Part shown: positions 18,602 to 26,527 of the stretch, piece by piece | Numbering within the stretch: the first letter of the stretch is position 1 | How the letters are laid out: every line of letters starts with the position of its first letter | Origin: Neptunitalea chrysea | Lineage (GTDB): Bacteria; Bacteroidota; Bacteroidia; Flavobacteriales; Flavobacteriaceae | Assembly (NCBI RefSeq): GCF_027924145.1 | Contig: NZ_BRVP01000002.1 | Coordinates: forward strand, 186,001-250,000 | Direction: 5' to 3' | DNA: 64,000 nucleotides | The notes under the pieces: model-generated | What the model saw: the letters and a program-made list of their open reading frames with translations, nothing else | Told to the model about the DNA's origin: nothing | Database searches by the model: none | Program-made: the position numbers and the translations under genes

Positions 18602-18925
18602 TTATTTCTCCAATTTAGCATTCAATGCTTTCATAAAGTCGCTAACAAAAATATAAAGGGCTTCATCCTGTTTTGTCATACTTTCATATTCCGAAAAATA
18701 AAACCTTTTGTAATAGCCCATCCAATTTTCCTTTGCAGAGAATAGCTTACTATCATATTCTATTTCCTGAATTTTATCTTTAATAGTTTTAAAATATTCT
18801 TCTTCAGGTAATTCCTTAACAGATTCTTTTCCAGGATTCCAAAAATGAATATGGGCATCACCATTTTCATAATAAATATCTATCTTAAAGCTATTATCGT
18901 TTTCTACAAATTTTTCATAAGTCAT
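18602..18925 (-). pseudogene. C-terminal remnant of a PD-(D/E)XK nuclease family protein
   Basis: A 107-residue frame (MTYEKFVENDNSFKIDIYYEN…) resembles the C-terminal portion of PDDEXK_4-type proteins: a strand-rich segment, ENWMGYYKRFYF, and a final amphipathic helix (ALYIFVSDFMKALNAKL). It lies 10 bases after a 75-residue frame that looks like the N-terminus of the same family. The catalytic core expected between the two is missing. I read the pair as one gene after an internal deletion, although the short frame could still be translated from its own ATG at 18925. Confidence 0.5.
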
Positions 18926-18935
18926 ATAGAAAGGC

Positions 18936-19163
18936 TTATATCTGTAAGTCGTGGTAAAAGGTCTTTAAAAATAAGTCTCCTTCTTCGTGTTCGGCTTTTG
19001 TGTCTAATAATTTTGCAAGTATATCGCTGTGAAAATTTTCTAAATGGCTACCATATCTTGAAATGGAAAAAATATTGAAACCTATTTTATCTAATTTCAA
19101 GGCATTAGTATCCAATTCATTAATAATAGCATTTACCTTCTCATCTTCGAGTAGATTATACAT
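18936..19163 (-). pseudogene. N-terminal remnant of a PD-(D/E)XK nuclease family protein
   Basis: The 75-residue frame contains FNIFSISRYGSHLENFHSDILAKLLDTKAEHEEGDLFLKTF, in register with the conserved N-terminus of PDDEXK_4-type nucleases (an I-x-R-x-E/G-H-SNFLAWLLDP-like block followed by GDLFLK). It stops right after this block, before any catalytic D…(D/E)xK residues. Such nucleases usually belong to defence or restriction loci. With the fragment at 18602-18925 it forms a gene reduced to its two ends. Confidence 0.55.
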
Positions 19164-19338
19164 GTTTATTGGTGTTTATTTAGATTATATAGAATGTAAT
19201 GGTACGTTAGCCTTCTTTATAGTGTAATTAAGTAACTATAAAAGAGGTATCTTTTATAGCATAAAAATATAAAATTATTCCGTACTTTAGCTTAATACGC
19301 TCCCCAAAAAAATTAAATAATCATACCTTAGTGGTTAT

Positions 19339-19503
19339 TTATAAAATATAGAGAATTCGAGTATGGCAAAAAAGAAGGATGTTTAGTAGTGTAAGTTCCC
19401 CATGAAAACCTAACTGTTTATAAGTATAAATTCTTTCTATTAGATAACTTCCACTTCCTGCTCTGACCATCTAAACTTTGAAGTTATTTTTATGCTTTGC
19501 CAT
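19339..19503 (-). pseudogene. IS3-family OrfA-like transposase scrap
   Basis: From an ATG at 19503 the minus strand reads MAKHKNNFKV, a stop codon, then MVRAGSGSYL joined to YTYKQLGFHGE and a divergent tail. The first part resembles the beginning of IS3/IS911-type OrfA proteins (KxKFKxxMVRA) and YKQLGFHG resembles the segment after the helix-turn-helix (WVxxYKxxGxxGL). The helix-turn-helix itself is missing. There is no OrfB and no clear terminal inverted repeat. The match is short, so confidence is low. Confidence 0.3.
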
Positions 19504-19532
19504 ATGCACTATTTCTTATTTATACTTTTATT

Positions 19533-19549
19533 TTACTTCCCCAATACAA
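19533..19549 (+). repeat. Left att-like core repeat
   Basis: The sequence TTACTTCCCCAATACAA matches the mnmE-end copy TTATTTCCCTATACAA (39519-39534) in the same orientation, with two substitutions and one extra C. An ATACTT lies a few bases before each copy. On the minus strand it reads like the last codons of an mnmE gene (GTATTGGGGAAGTAA). The mismatches mean it could be an old or tolerant recombination site, or chance similarity. Confidence 0.45.
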
Positions 19550-19588
19550 TATGTAACTATCCTTTAAGCACAGTACTTTAAAGCCTTC

Positions 19589-19608
19589 AAGGTGTAAATA
19601 TGGTGTAA
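19589..19608 (+). repeat. Left arm-type repeat (two GGTGTAA units)
   Basis: AAGGTGTAAATATGGTGTAA matches 19 of 20 bases of a repeat at 39380-39399 near the other end of the element. Each copy has two GGTGTAA units 11 bases apart, one helical turn, as expected of integrase or excisionase arm-binding sites. Confidence 0.6.
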
Positions 19609-19694
19609 TACTATGTTTTCTTTTAATATTACTATAGTATCTATCTTACTAAATTATTGTTTTATAATATTTGTGATTTAAAAAATACTCTTGA

Positions 19695-19934
19695 TTAATT
19701 ATTCTGTATTATCAAACAATACTTAAAGACTCTTTTACTTTTGCGATTAAGTTCATTTGCTACTAAAAAACGTAACGTATTTACTGGTTTAAATTCTTGC
19801 TCTGATTTATACTGTTGTATAACTTCATCTAAATTATCGTGGTTAGAATTTATGTGATCAAAAAGTGTTTCTTCACTGTTACTTAAACGATTAAGAATCG
19901 TTGCTTTTTGTTTTAAGTTTTCAATGATTTCCAT
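19695..19934 (-). CDS. Small hypothetical protein (79 aa)
   Basis: The predicted product is rich in charged and helix-forming residues (MEIIENLKQKATILNRLSNS…) with a basic stretch near the end (NELNRKSKRVFKYC). I do not recognise a family. It lies 24 bases downstream of the 124-residue gene in the same direction, so both may share a transcript. It is the first frame inside the left end of the element. Other genes nearby are truncated, so it may also be a fragment. Confidence 0.45.
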   Translation of the reverse strand: MEIIENLKQKATILNRLSNSEETLFDHINSNHDNLDEVIQQYKSEQEFKPVNTLRFLVANELNRKSKRVFKYCLIIQNN

Positions 19935-19958
19935 AGTATTTATAACTTCAAATAATAT

Positions 19959-20333
19959 TTACTTTATAAGTCCATTCTCCCAAAGCGCTAAAACAACATC
20001 CATTTGTGAATTAGGCCTTTTATCTCCAAGGTTTAACTCCTCCCAAAGTTCCTTTGGAGTATAAGTAGTTTTTGTGTTACTTTTTAAGATATCAATAGCT
20101 TTTACAGCATAAGCTTTATTGTCAATTGACCTAGTATATTTCCCTTCAGGTATTCCTTTTACTAAACCTTTTTCGCACAAACCTAAAAAGGCACTTTTCG
20201 GGCAATTTTTTTTCTGAGAACTTATGGAATCAAAAAAGTCCTTTTTTACTTCTGCCTTCCAGTTTTCCTCTGGATTTCCTTTTGTTTTAGCCACATTTAT
20301 AGCTACTTCTCCATATTCATTATAATTAGGCAT
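19959..20333 (-). CDS. Small conserved hypothetical protein, DUF6979-like
   Basis: The 124-residue product has a pattern I have seen in small uncharacterised proteins (probably DUF6979): YGEVAINVAK near the start, then CPKSAFLGLCEKGLVKGIPEGKYTRS, and YAVKAIDILKSN followed by a helix-rich C-terminus with ELWEELNLGDKRPNSQMDVVLALWENGLI. The last part looks like a winged-helix fold, but this is a guess. It has no signal peptide or membrane segment. It sits 3 bases before the stop of a 57-residue gene fragment, so the cluster could be co-transcribed. Function unknown. Confidence 0.7.
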   Translation of the reverse strand: MPNYNEYGEVAINVAKTKGNPEENWKAEVKKDFFDSISSQKKNCPKSAFLGLCEKGLVKGIPEGKYTRSIDNKAYAVKAIDILKSNTKTTYTPKELWEELNLGDKRPNSQMDVVLALWENGLIK

Positions 20334-20336
20334 AAG

Positions 20337-20510
20337 TTAATTTCTTTTTAATTCATCAAAAGTTTTTCTGTTTTTATATCTCCATGATGTCGAACCACTT
20401 GCAGAACTTCCTAAAATGGTAGCGGCTGCAATATTGTTTATTTCTGCTTCACGAATACTAGTTGGCGAACGGTCTGGTAAAAATATTTCTATGGTTTGTG
20501 GTTTAGTCAT
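20337..20510 (-). pseudogene. 57-residue mini-protein joining the two ends of a GIY-YIG nuclease-like protein
   Basis: The frame from the ATG at 20510 encodes MTKPQTIEIFLPDRSPTSIR, which resembles the N-terminus of a group of GIY-YIG nuclease proteins (KPQTIQIFLPDGxP). It then passes directly to AAATILGSSASGSTSWRYKN and KTFDELKRN, which resembles their C-terminus. The GIY-YIG catalytic domain expected in between, over 200 residues, is absent. It is therefore read as an in-frame internal deletion. A translated mini-protein is possible because the frame stays open. Confidence 0.45.
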
Positions 20511-20605
20511 TTTAAATACAATTTTTCTACAATCCTTAGTTAGACAATTTAGATTCCTTGTCTATATCGTGTATAATTTAGCATGAAATTGTTTATATAT
20601 TTAAA

Positions 20606-21601
20606 TTATTTAATCTTTAATAATTCCTCAATAATGTCTTTTTTAAACTTACTGAACGGACGCTTATGCATATTATCCTCTGATAATTCTATTCCAAAAA
20701 TTAATCTATATTTTTCTTCTTCTGCCATATTCAATTTATCATCAAATGTATTTTCCAACAAGTTTTTTAAGTAATTTTTAGAATACTTCATCCTCAAATC
20801 AATTAGATCTTGAAGCTCCTTTTCACTATGTTTACTGTAGACTAATTTAGTTCCCAGTCCATCTAATGTTCTTTTTGTCTTAGCATCCATTTTGTCTTCA
20901 TTCAAAAAGGTGATATCGTATTGAGTTGCTGTATTTGGTATAGATGAGAATTTAAATCTTGAAGATATATCTTTATCGAGATATGGATGTAAATATTCAT
21001 CCGTATTAAAATGAGTTACAGATTTCACAGAAGAATTACATACTGAACATGAAGGAATTAAATTATAGAAAGAAAGTGCAAATAACGGTCTAGAACCTTT
21101 GTCAAACCAGTGATCAAATTGACAAGTCATTCCTTTTTCTTCAGCATTTTTTCTAGCGGTAAAAATATATTGTCGATTACAAAACGTACAAGTGTGCTGA
21201 TCTAACCATTCTGCTAAATCATAATTGAGGCCTTTTGTACCAGTAAACCATCCTTTATAACCTTTATTAGATAATATCTCTGAACAAGCATCGTTAAACT
21301 CGTTTAGATCATGACTTACATTACTCCACCAATCTGCTCTTAACTTTAATTCAAGTTGTAACATTTTATCAGGTTTTGCTTTTATTATTTCCTCTAGCTT
21401 TGGAATAATAAATTCAAAAAAACGATTATAACCTTCTATTTTTTGTAAACCCCTTGTACAAACTGAACAGTTTAAATCATTACATTTGTAGCCATCTAGG
21501 TTACTAGCTTTTTTTCTTCCAAGATGTTTGCTTTTAACCCAACAAGTAACGACTGAATAAAACTTATCTAATGCTTCTAATTGCTCCCCTAAATAAATCA
21601 T
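20606..21601 (-). CDS. HNH endonuclease, PtuB-like partner of the adjacent ATPase
   Basis: The 331-residue product has an HNH core: zinc-knuckle Cys138/Cys141 (CTFC), QFDHWFDKG with Asp163-His164, then LALSFYNLIPSCSVCN-like residues with Cys185/Cys188 and Asn189, and HPYLD after it. This LSFYNLIPSC…CN arrangement is typical of HNH nucleases paired with AAA ATPases in phage defence. An extra Cys-rich stretch (CNDLNCSVC, 40-48) lies near the N-terminus. Its start directly abuts the ATPase stop (21601/21602), so the pair is coupled. It is longer than typical PtuB proteins. It would cut DNA, perhaps when released or activated by the ATPase; the Septu assignment is inference. Confidence 0.8.
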   Translation of the reverse strand: MIYLGEQLEALDKFYSVVTCWVKSKHLGRKKASNLDGYKCNDLNCSVCTRGLQKIEGYNRFFEFIIPKLEEIIKAKPDKMLQLELKLRADWWSNVSHDLNEFNDACSEILSNKGYKGWFTGTKGLNYDLAEWLDQHTCTFCNRQYIFTARKNAEEKGMTCQFDHWFDKGSRPLFALSFYNLIPSCSVCNSSVKSVTHFNTDEYLHPYLDKDISSRFKFSSIPNTATQYDITFLNEDKMDAKTKRTLDGLGTKLVYSKHSEKELQDLIDLRMKYSKNYLKNLLENTFDDKLNMAEEEKYRLIFGIELSEDNMHKRPFSKFKKDIIEELLKIK

Positions 21602-23590
21602 CTAAATCAAATCTTTTAAATTAATCCCTGCTTTTTGAGCCAAATCTTTGATTTGTTTCTCAGTTTGAATTTTATCTATTCTATCTGTAAAAACAGTTTG
21701 AAACATCTCCGTTAATTTATAATTCAATAAAGGTTCATCTATTATTTTTATTAGGGCTTCATGCTGGTTTATTATGTCTTCTGACACTTCTGGATTCACC
21801 ATCCTTTCTATAATAAATGAATTGAGCCAATTTATAGTCTCCTGTATTTTTTCTTTTGCAAAATCTCCCATTAATCCATTTTCCAAAAAGAATGAATCGG
21901 TAAGTAAGTCTGTTATATTAGCTGCAAATGTTTTGTGCTTATTTTGATTTGTAAATATTTTACCTTCTTTTAATTTTAAAGTAAACTCTGATGGAATATC
22001 AGATAAGATAAAAGGCGAGTGCGTTAAAAACATGATGTTCAAATACTTCACATAGTTTAATTTCGATTTTTCCAGAACATAGAGCAATCTAGATATCGTA
22101 CTTTTCTGTGCCTGAGGATGGTAATACAATTCTATTTCATCTAAAATTAAGAATACTGAATTATATTTAAGTTTATCTCCTATACTACTATGTACAGAAT
22201 CTATATTTTTCAGGTGATAAACTATTGAATGTATTGAATAGATTTGCTGTTTCTCACCTGAGCTTAATTGATCAAAATGTGACTTATCTTTGAAGTGAAA
22301 CCTTGTCATAAATATTGGTGGTGGTAAATAATCAATTGTTTCTGTGAAGAATTGATTATCTCTTAATTCAGCAATACTTTCAATTATTTCATCAAGCTCA
22401 AAGTGTTTTGTCCCTTCTTCATGATCAATTTGATAAAGATCATTATGCAAGAAATTTAGCGATTGTCTAATTTTTAAGGTTACATGACTTCGGTCTTGAT
22501 ATAGTTTTTTGAAAAATGATTTCAATTCATTTTTCTGAATATCTGAATATGGAGCACTTTGATTAACAATAAAATTGTATTCTTTATAGTCAAGGTATCT
22601 TTCTGTTATTGTCCTTATTTTACGAAAGAGGTATTTTTCTACCTCACCCCTATAAAAAGTAATAGTTACAGGATAATCTTCATCTTTAAAAAACGTCTGG
22701 TATAGAGTTCTAATTTTAAAATCTAGATCCTCAGACCTCTTTTCATAAGGAGCTGTTTCTGCTATTTTTTTAGAAGAATCTCTTGATATTTCAATATACT
22801 CAATTTCAATATTTTGTAGAATTAAAGATTCATCTGCGGTGTCAATGACATTGGTAAAAACCCTATCTCTAGACAAGTAATTTTCTACATTTATATCGAT
22901 ATTACCTTTAACGCGATACGGATTAATAACCACTGGTAATTGATAACCATCATTTTTATGAAATAATGTTCTTAACCATTCTCCCTCAACATTAGTGTTC
23001 AATCCATGATGAGAATAATTTACATACATTGAATAGAAAGGAAAAATAAAATCATTAAAAGGAACCTCTTTTACTAATGAATATGTACTTTCATTTTGCT
23101 TAAAAGTTTTAATTTCAAAATTATTTCTTCTTAAAATTATCTGATAAAGTATGTCATCATAAATGTATACAAGCTCTACATTAAGATACTCATTCATCAT
23201 GTTAATCTCCTTAGCGTATTTAATTTGCCGAAATGCACCAAATCCATCATTATCAGGATCTGACGATTGTTGGTGTTTTGAAATGTGATCTTTTTGTATC
23301 CCATAATAAAACATGAAATACAAGAACAGTTCTGCTAAAGCACTCTTTCCACTACCATTACCACCAATAACAGCATTAATTTGAATATTTAAATCTTTAG
23401 AATAAAAATTTCTTGGAATGCTGTCTTTTTCGACATTAAAAGCAATCTGGACAATTTCATTTTTATCATTATAAGCAATCGTATATCTCTCGTCAAAAAG
23501 ATATAACTGGTCAATTTTAAGAATCTTTTTAAAATCTTCGTGGCAGCCTTCTAAAGGTCTTATTCCTATTATTTGAAAGTTTTTTAACAT
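21602..23590 (-). CDS. AAA/ABC-type ATPase, PtuA-like (Septu-like defence)
   Basis: The 662-residue ATPase has the OLD/SMC-like layout: Walker A GGNGSGKS at 76-83, a long insertion of about 350 residues, an ABC signature QLSSGEKQQ at 441-449, Walker B LILDEIE at 481-487 and an H-loop THSP with His524. No Toprim nuclease domain follows, which separates it from OLD nucleases. The partner nuclease is the next gene. In Septu, PtuA and PtuB form a complex that senses phage and degrades DNA. Here the pair sits directly after hsdS, 22 bases away, which suggests co-transcription with the type I restriction operon. Confidence 0.8.
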   Translation of the reverse strand: MLKNFQIIGIRPLEGCHEDFKKILKIDQLYLFDERYTIAYNDKNEIVQIAFNVEKDSIPRNFYSKDLNIQINAVIGGNGSGKSALAELFLYFMFYYGIQKDHISKHQQSSDPDNDGFGAFRQIKYAKEINMMNEYLNVELVYIYDDILYQIILRRNNFEIKTFKQNESTYSLVKEVPFNDFIFPFYSMYVNYSHHGLNTNVEGEWLRTLFHKNDGYQLPVVINPYRVKGNIDINVENYLSRDRVFTNVIDTADESLILQNIEIEYIEISRDSSKKIAETAPYEKRSEDLDFKIRTLYQTFFKDEDYPVTITFYRGEVEKYLFRKIRTITERYLDYKEYNFIVNQSAPYSDIQKNELKSFFKKLYQDRSHVTLKIRQSLNFLHNDLYQIDHEEGTKHFELDEIIESIAELRDNQFFTETIDYLPPPIFMTRFHFKDKSHFDQLSSGEKQQIYSIHSIVYHLKNIDSVHSSIGDKLKYNSVFLILDEIELYYHPQAQKSTISRLLYVLEKSKLNYVKYLNIMFLTHSPFILSDIPSEFTLKLKEGKIFTNQNKHKTFAANITDLLTDSFFLENGLMGDFAKEKIQETINWLNSFIIERMVNPEVSEDIINQHEALIKIIDEPLLNYKLTEMFQTVFTDRIDKIQTEKQIKDLAQKAGINLKDLI

Positions 23591-23612
23591 GCCTCTAAAT
23601 TCTTAATTAACT

Positions 23613-24890
23613 TTAACTCTTCCAATATTCAACATTACTCTCTGCAACCATACCCAACTCCTGCTCTACCTTTCCAAGACTTCCATCTCGGGAATCCGAA
23701 ACGCGCACCTGCCCATTCATTAACATAGGTAACAACCAATCTCTAAGTTCTGAGAGTTTTTGATTTTGTTGTTGATTTGAAACAACTGATTTTAAAATTG
23801 GACTTATTTTTTTTTCTATTTCTTCACAAAGAGTTATTGGTGGAATTACAATTCTACTTTGCTTTAAATGATCTTGAGTAATATGTCCCATTGTTGTTTT
23901 TCTTAAATCTGCAATCATTTTAAAATGTTGTAAATAATTAAGAAGCTCGAAATAATAATATGATTTTGGGTAATCACCTGACGTAACTTTAAAAATATGC
24001 TGATTTAATGCTCCATTTCCACCTGACCAAATCATAACTTCTAAAGAAGCTGACCAAGAAAACAAAATATCCCCATCATAAATTTTAATTCTATCTGGAA
24101 CATCTTTTTTGACCTTTTCTGTTTTTCCTGTAAAGCCATCACGCATTTCCTTAATCTTTATTACTGGAAGATAATTTTCATCAACAGGTCTAAATTTTTG
24201 ACAAGCCAAACCATTTTGGAAATTAGCAATATCTAATAACGTTCCTACTTCCCAACCCTCAGGAATCTCACGTTTCAATGCCTCATTAAAAACCATTTTT
24301 CCACCAGAATATTTATAAGGTTTTCCATTCACATCTGGAAAATCGAACTGTACAAACCAATAATCGTAAAGCGTTTTTGCCATCGCTTCTAATTCTTGGT
24401 TTATTTTGTTATTGACTTCTATTTTGGCGTCTAAATCTGAAAGAACTTTGGCTATTTGCTTTTGGGTTTCAAATTTAAAATCTGGATTAGGAAAATCTAA
24501 TATTTGATTTTTATCTCCACGAGGCATTTTAGTTCCCTTAGAACCATTCATCATATGTTCAAAGAAATCATCTCTAAAAAGGGAATAATACACAAATGTT
24601 GAGTCAAAATTCTTTCTTACTTTAAATGTTAAAACATCACTTGAACTACCTCCTGTGTATTTAGCTAGCCATATTTTTTTTAAGTAAGGACGGATATTTG
24701 CCACTAAAATATCTCCTTCATCAAATCTCGTTACATTATTTGATGATTGTTTCGGCATTTTTTCTGCATTAACCTTACCCTGTTTATTTTGAAGTAAATT
24801 ATCTGTTGTTACATATGTACCAACATCAATATCTTCTAAAGAAATTCTAGATTTAGAGTAATCAGCAACTATTTTTAGTGGATTAGTCAT
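23613..24890 (-). CDS. hsdS: Type I restriction-modification specificity subunit
   Basis: The 425-residue product has two target-recognition halves separated by conserved helices: the first ends with QKQIAKVLSDLDAKIEVNNKINQELEAMAKTLYDYWF, the second with EKKISPILKSVVSNQQQNQKLSELRDWLLPMLMNGQV. These coiled-coil spacers set the distance between the two DNA half-sites. The first domain carries GTKMPRGDKNQI, a common TRD end. It overlaps the end of hsdM by 8 bases. The recognition sequence cannot be read from the protein. Length is in the normal range, so it appears intact. Confidence 0.93.
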   Translation of the reverse strand: MTNPLKIVADYSKSRISLEDIDVGTYVTTDNLLQNKQGKVNAEKMPKQSSNNVTRFDEGDILVANIRPYLKKIWLAKYTGGSSSDVLTFKVRKNFDSTFVYYSLFRDDFFEHMMNGSKGTKMPRGDKNQILDFPNPDFKFETQKQIAKVLSDLDAKIEVNNKINQELEAMAKTLYDYWFVQFDFPDVNGKPYKYSGGKMVFNEALKREIPEGWEVGTLLDIANFQNGLACQKFRPVDENYLPVIKIKEMRDGFTGKTEKVKKDVPDRIKIYDGDILFSWSASLEVMIWSGGNGALNQHIFKVTSGDYPKSYYYFELLNYLQHFKMIADLRKTTMGHITQDHLKQSRIVIPPITLCEEIEKKISPILKSVVSNQQQNQKLSELRDWLLPMLMNGQVRVSDSRDGSLGKVEQELGMVAESNVEYWKS

Positions 24891-26508
24891 ACTTCAAACT
24901 TTTCAAATTATCTTTAATCTCCTTTTCCAAACTTTTAGATTCAGCAAAAAGGATTTCCAAATTACTTTCAAACCCATTCATTTTTGCAGTAAATTCTTCC
25001 TCAGTAATATCTATATATTCAATTTTAACTTCAAAATACTGCCCTGCACTTAGGCTGTATTTTTTAGCTTTTATATCTTCATAAGACACCACAACAGATA
25101 AATCGTCCTTAGCTTCTTTCGCATTAAAAACATCTATAATTTGTTGCTCTTCTACTTCGCTTAAAACCGTTTTTTGGTTTTTACCATCTTTTACTTTGGT
25201 TCCTAAATTAGAGGCATCTACCAACACCACTTCTTTGGTATTGGTTTTATCTAAAAACAAAATACTTACGTTGGTTCCTGTAGTTGCAAAAATATTAGAA
25301 GGCATAGATACTACGCCTGCAAGCATTTTACTCTCTACTAGTTTTTGCCTGATTTTTTTATCTATACCAGATTGTGCGGTTATAAAACCTGTGGGCACCA
25401 CAATAGCAGCTTTACCTGTCGCTGTTAAGCTATGCATAATGTGTTGTATAAACAGCAAGTAAATAGCCATAGAGTCTTTTTTGGTTTTAGGTATATTGGG
25501 TATGCCTGCAAAAAAGCGTTCTTTGTTGGATTTACTTTCTAAATCTGCGCTATAATCAGAAAAATCTAGTTTAAATGGTGGGTTGGAAACTATATAATCG
25601 AACTGCTCTAACTGTCCGTTTTCTTGTTTATGATACGGACTTAAAATAGTATTGCCTTGTATGATATTTTGTATAGAGTGTACTAGATTGTTTAAAATAA
25701 GGTTTAAACGTAATAAGGCAGACGACTTTTGCGAGATGTCTTGCGAGTAAATGGTACATTTATCTTCACCAATGGCGTGCGCTAGATTCATTAAAAGCGT
25801 TCCCGATCCTGCACTTGGGTCGTAACAGGTTACGTTGTTTACATTAGTATCTGTAACCAAACAGGCTGCCATAATTTTGGCTACAGCGTGTGGTGTAAAA
25901 TACTCGGCATATTTACCACCAGAATTGGTATTGTAATCTTTTATTAAATACTCGAAAATAGTGGCGAAAAAGTCAAATTTCTGCGTAAATATATGCTCAA
26001 AACTAAAACCAACTAGTTTATTCACTAATGCTTTGCAGAAGGCATCTTTATTATCAGTTACATATTTACTCAGGTTTTCAAACAACACTACTTTTTCGCC
26101 ACCTTGTGTGAGTACCGAGAAAATATCGATATTATCTTTGGCTACACTTACTAAGGTTTCATCAAAAATATCTGCAAATTGATCTTTATTTTGTTGTTCG
26201 AACAAACGCGACAATAAGTTTTTTGGTGCAATGCGAGCAGTATTTTCGCTTATTTGCATGGTCAGCATTTCTAAATCATCATCAGAGAAGGTTTTAAGGG
26301 CTTCATCAAAGTCGTCAGCTTTAGCTAAATCGGGTTCTAGTTGTTTTAACTCGTAAACGTATTTATCGTTTAAAAATTTATATAGAAACACCTGGGTAAT
26401 TATTTTAAATTCGTTTCCGTCATTCCCTAAACCATAATTAGCACAGACGCTTTTAAGGTCGTCTATAAGTGCTTTGGTTTGAGTTTCAAATTGTGCTGTG
26501 CTCGTCAT
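24883..26508 (-). CDS. hsdM: Type I restriction-modification N6-adenine methyltransferase subunit
   Basis: The 541-residue protein contains the SAM-binding motif DPSAGSG (230-236) and the catalytic NPPF (309-312) of gamma-class N6-adenine methyltransferases. An N-terminal helical HsdM domain (KIITQVFLYKFLNDKY) and the block GGKYAEYFTPHAVAKIM come before the catalytic core. It methylates host DNA at the site chosen by HsdS, protecting it from HsdR. It lies between the RhuM-Fic gene (19-base gap) and hsdS (8-base overlap). Confidence 0.95.
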   Translation of the reverse strand: MTSTAQFETQTKALIDDLKSVCANYGLGNDGNEFKIITQVFLYKFLNDKYVYELKQLEPDLAKADDFDEALKTFSDDDLEMLTMQISENTARIAPKNLLSRLFEQQNKDQFADIFDETLVSVAKDNIDIFSVLTQGGEKVVLFENLSKYVTDNKDAFCKALVNKLVGFSFEHIFTQKFDFFATIFEYLIKDYNTNSGGKYAEYFTPHAVAKIMAACLVTDTNVNNVTCYDPSAGSGTLLMNLAHAIGEDKCTIYSQDISQKSSALLRLNLILNNLVHSIQNIIQGNTILSPYHKQENGQLEQFDYIVSNPPFKLDFSDYSADLESKSNKERFFAGIPNIPKTKKDSMAIYLLFIQHIMHSLTATGKAAIVVPTGFITAQSGIDKKIRQKLVESKMLAGVVSMPSNIFATTGTNVSILFLDKTNTKEVVLVDASNLGTKVKDGKNQKTVLSEVEEQQIIDVFNAKEAKDDLSVVVSYEDIKAKKYSLSAGQYFEVKIEYIDITEEEFTAKMNGFESNLEILFAESKSLEKEIKDNLKSLKYD

Positions 26509-26527
26509 TATATTTAATCTCTCTTTT

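Larger units (their letters stand above)
19164..19694. other. Gap holding IS remnant and left end of the mobile element
   Basis: About 530 bases without an intact gene. From 19164 to 19338 I see nothing recognisable. A degraded transposase-like frame lies at 19339-19503, an att-like core at 19533-19549 and an arm-type repeat at 19589-19608. The rest is AT-rich spacer. Confidence 0.6.

Noticed and set aside
20606-23590. Retron-Ec78 type system
   Set aside because: The ATPase/HNH pair resembles retron effectors, but there is no reverse transcriptase or msr-msd-like structure nearby.
21602-23590. OLD-family nuclease (Gabija GajA-like)
   Set aside because: The ATPase is followed by about 120 residues of helical sequence with no Toprim DxD motif, and the partner is HNH rather than a UvrD-like helicase.
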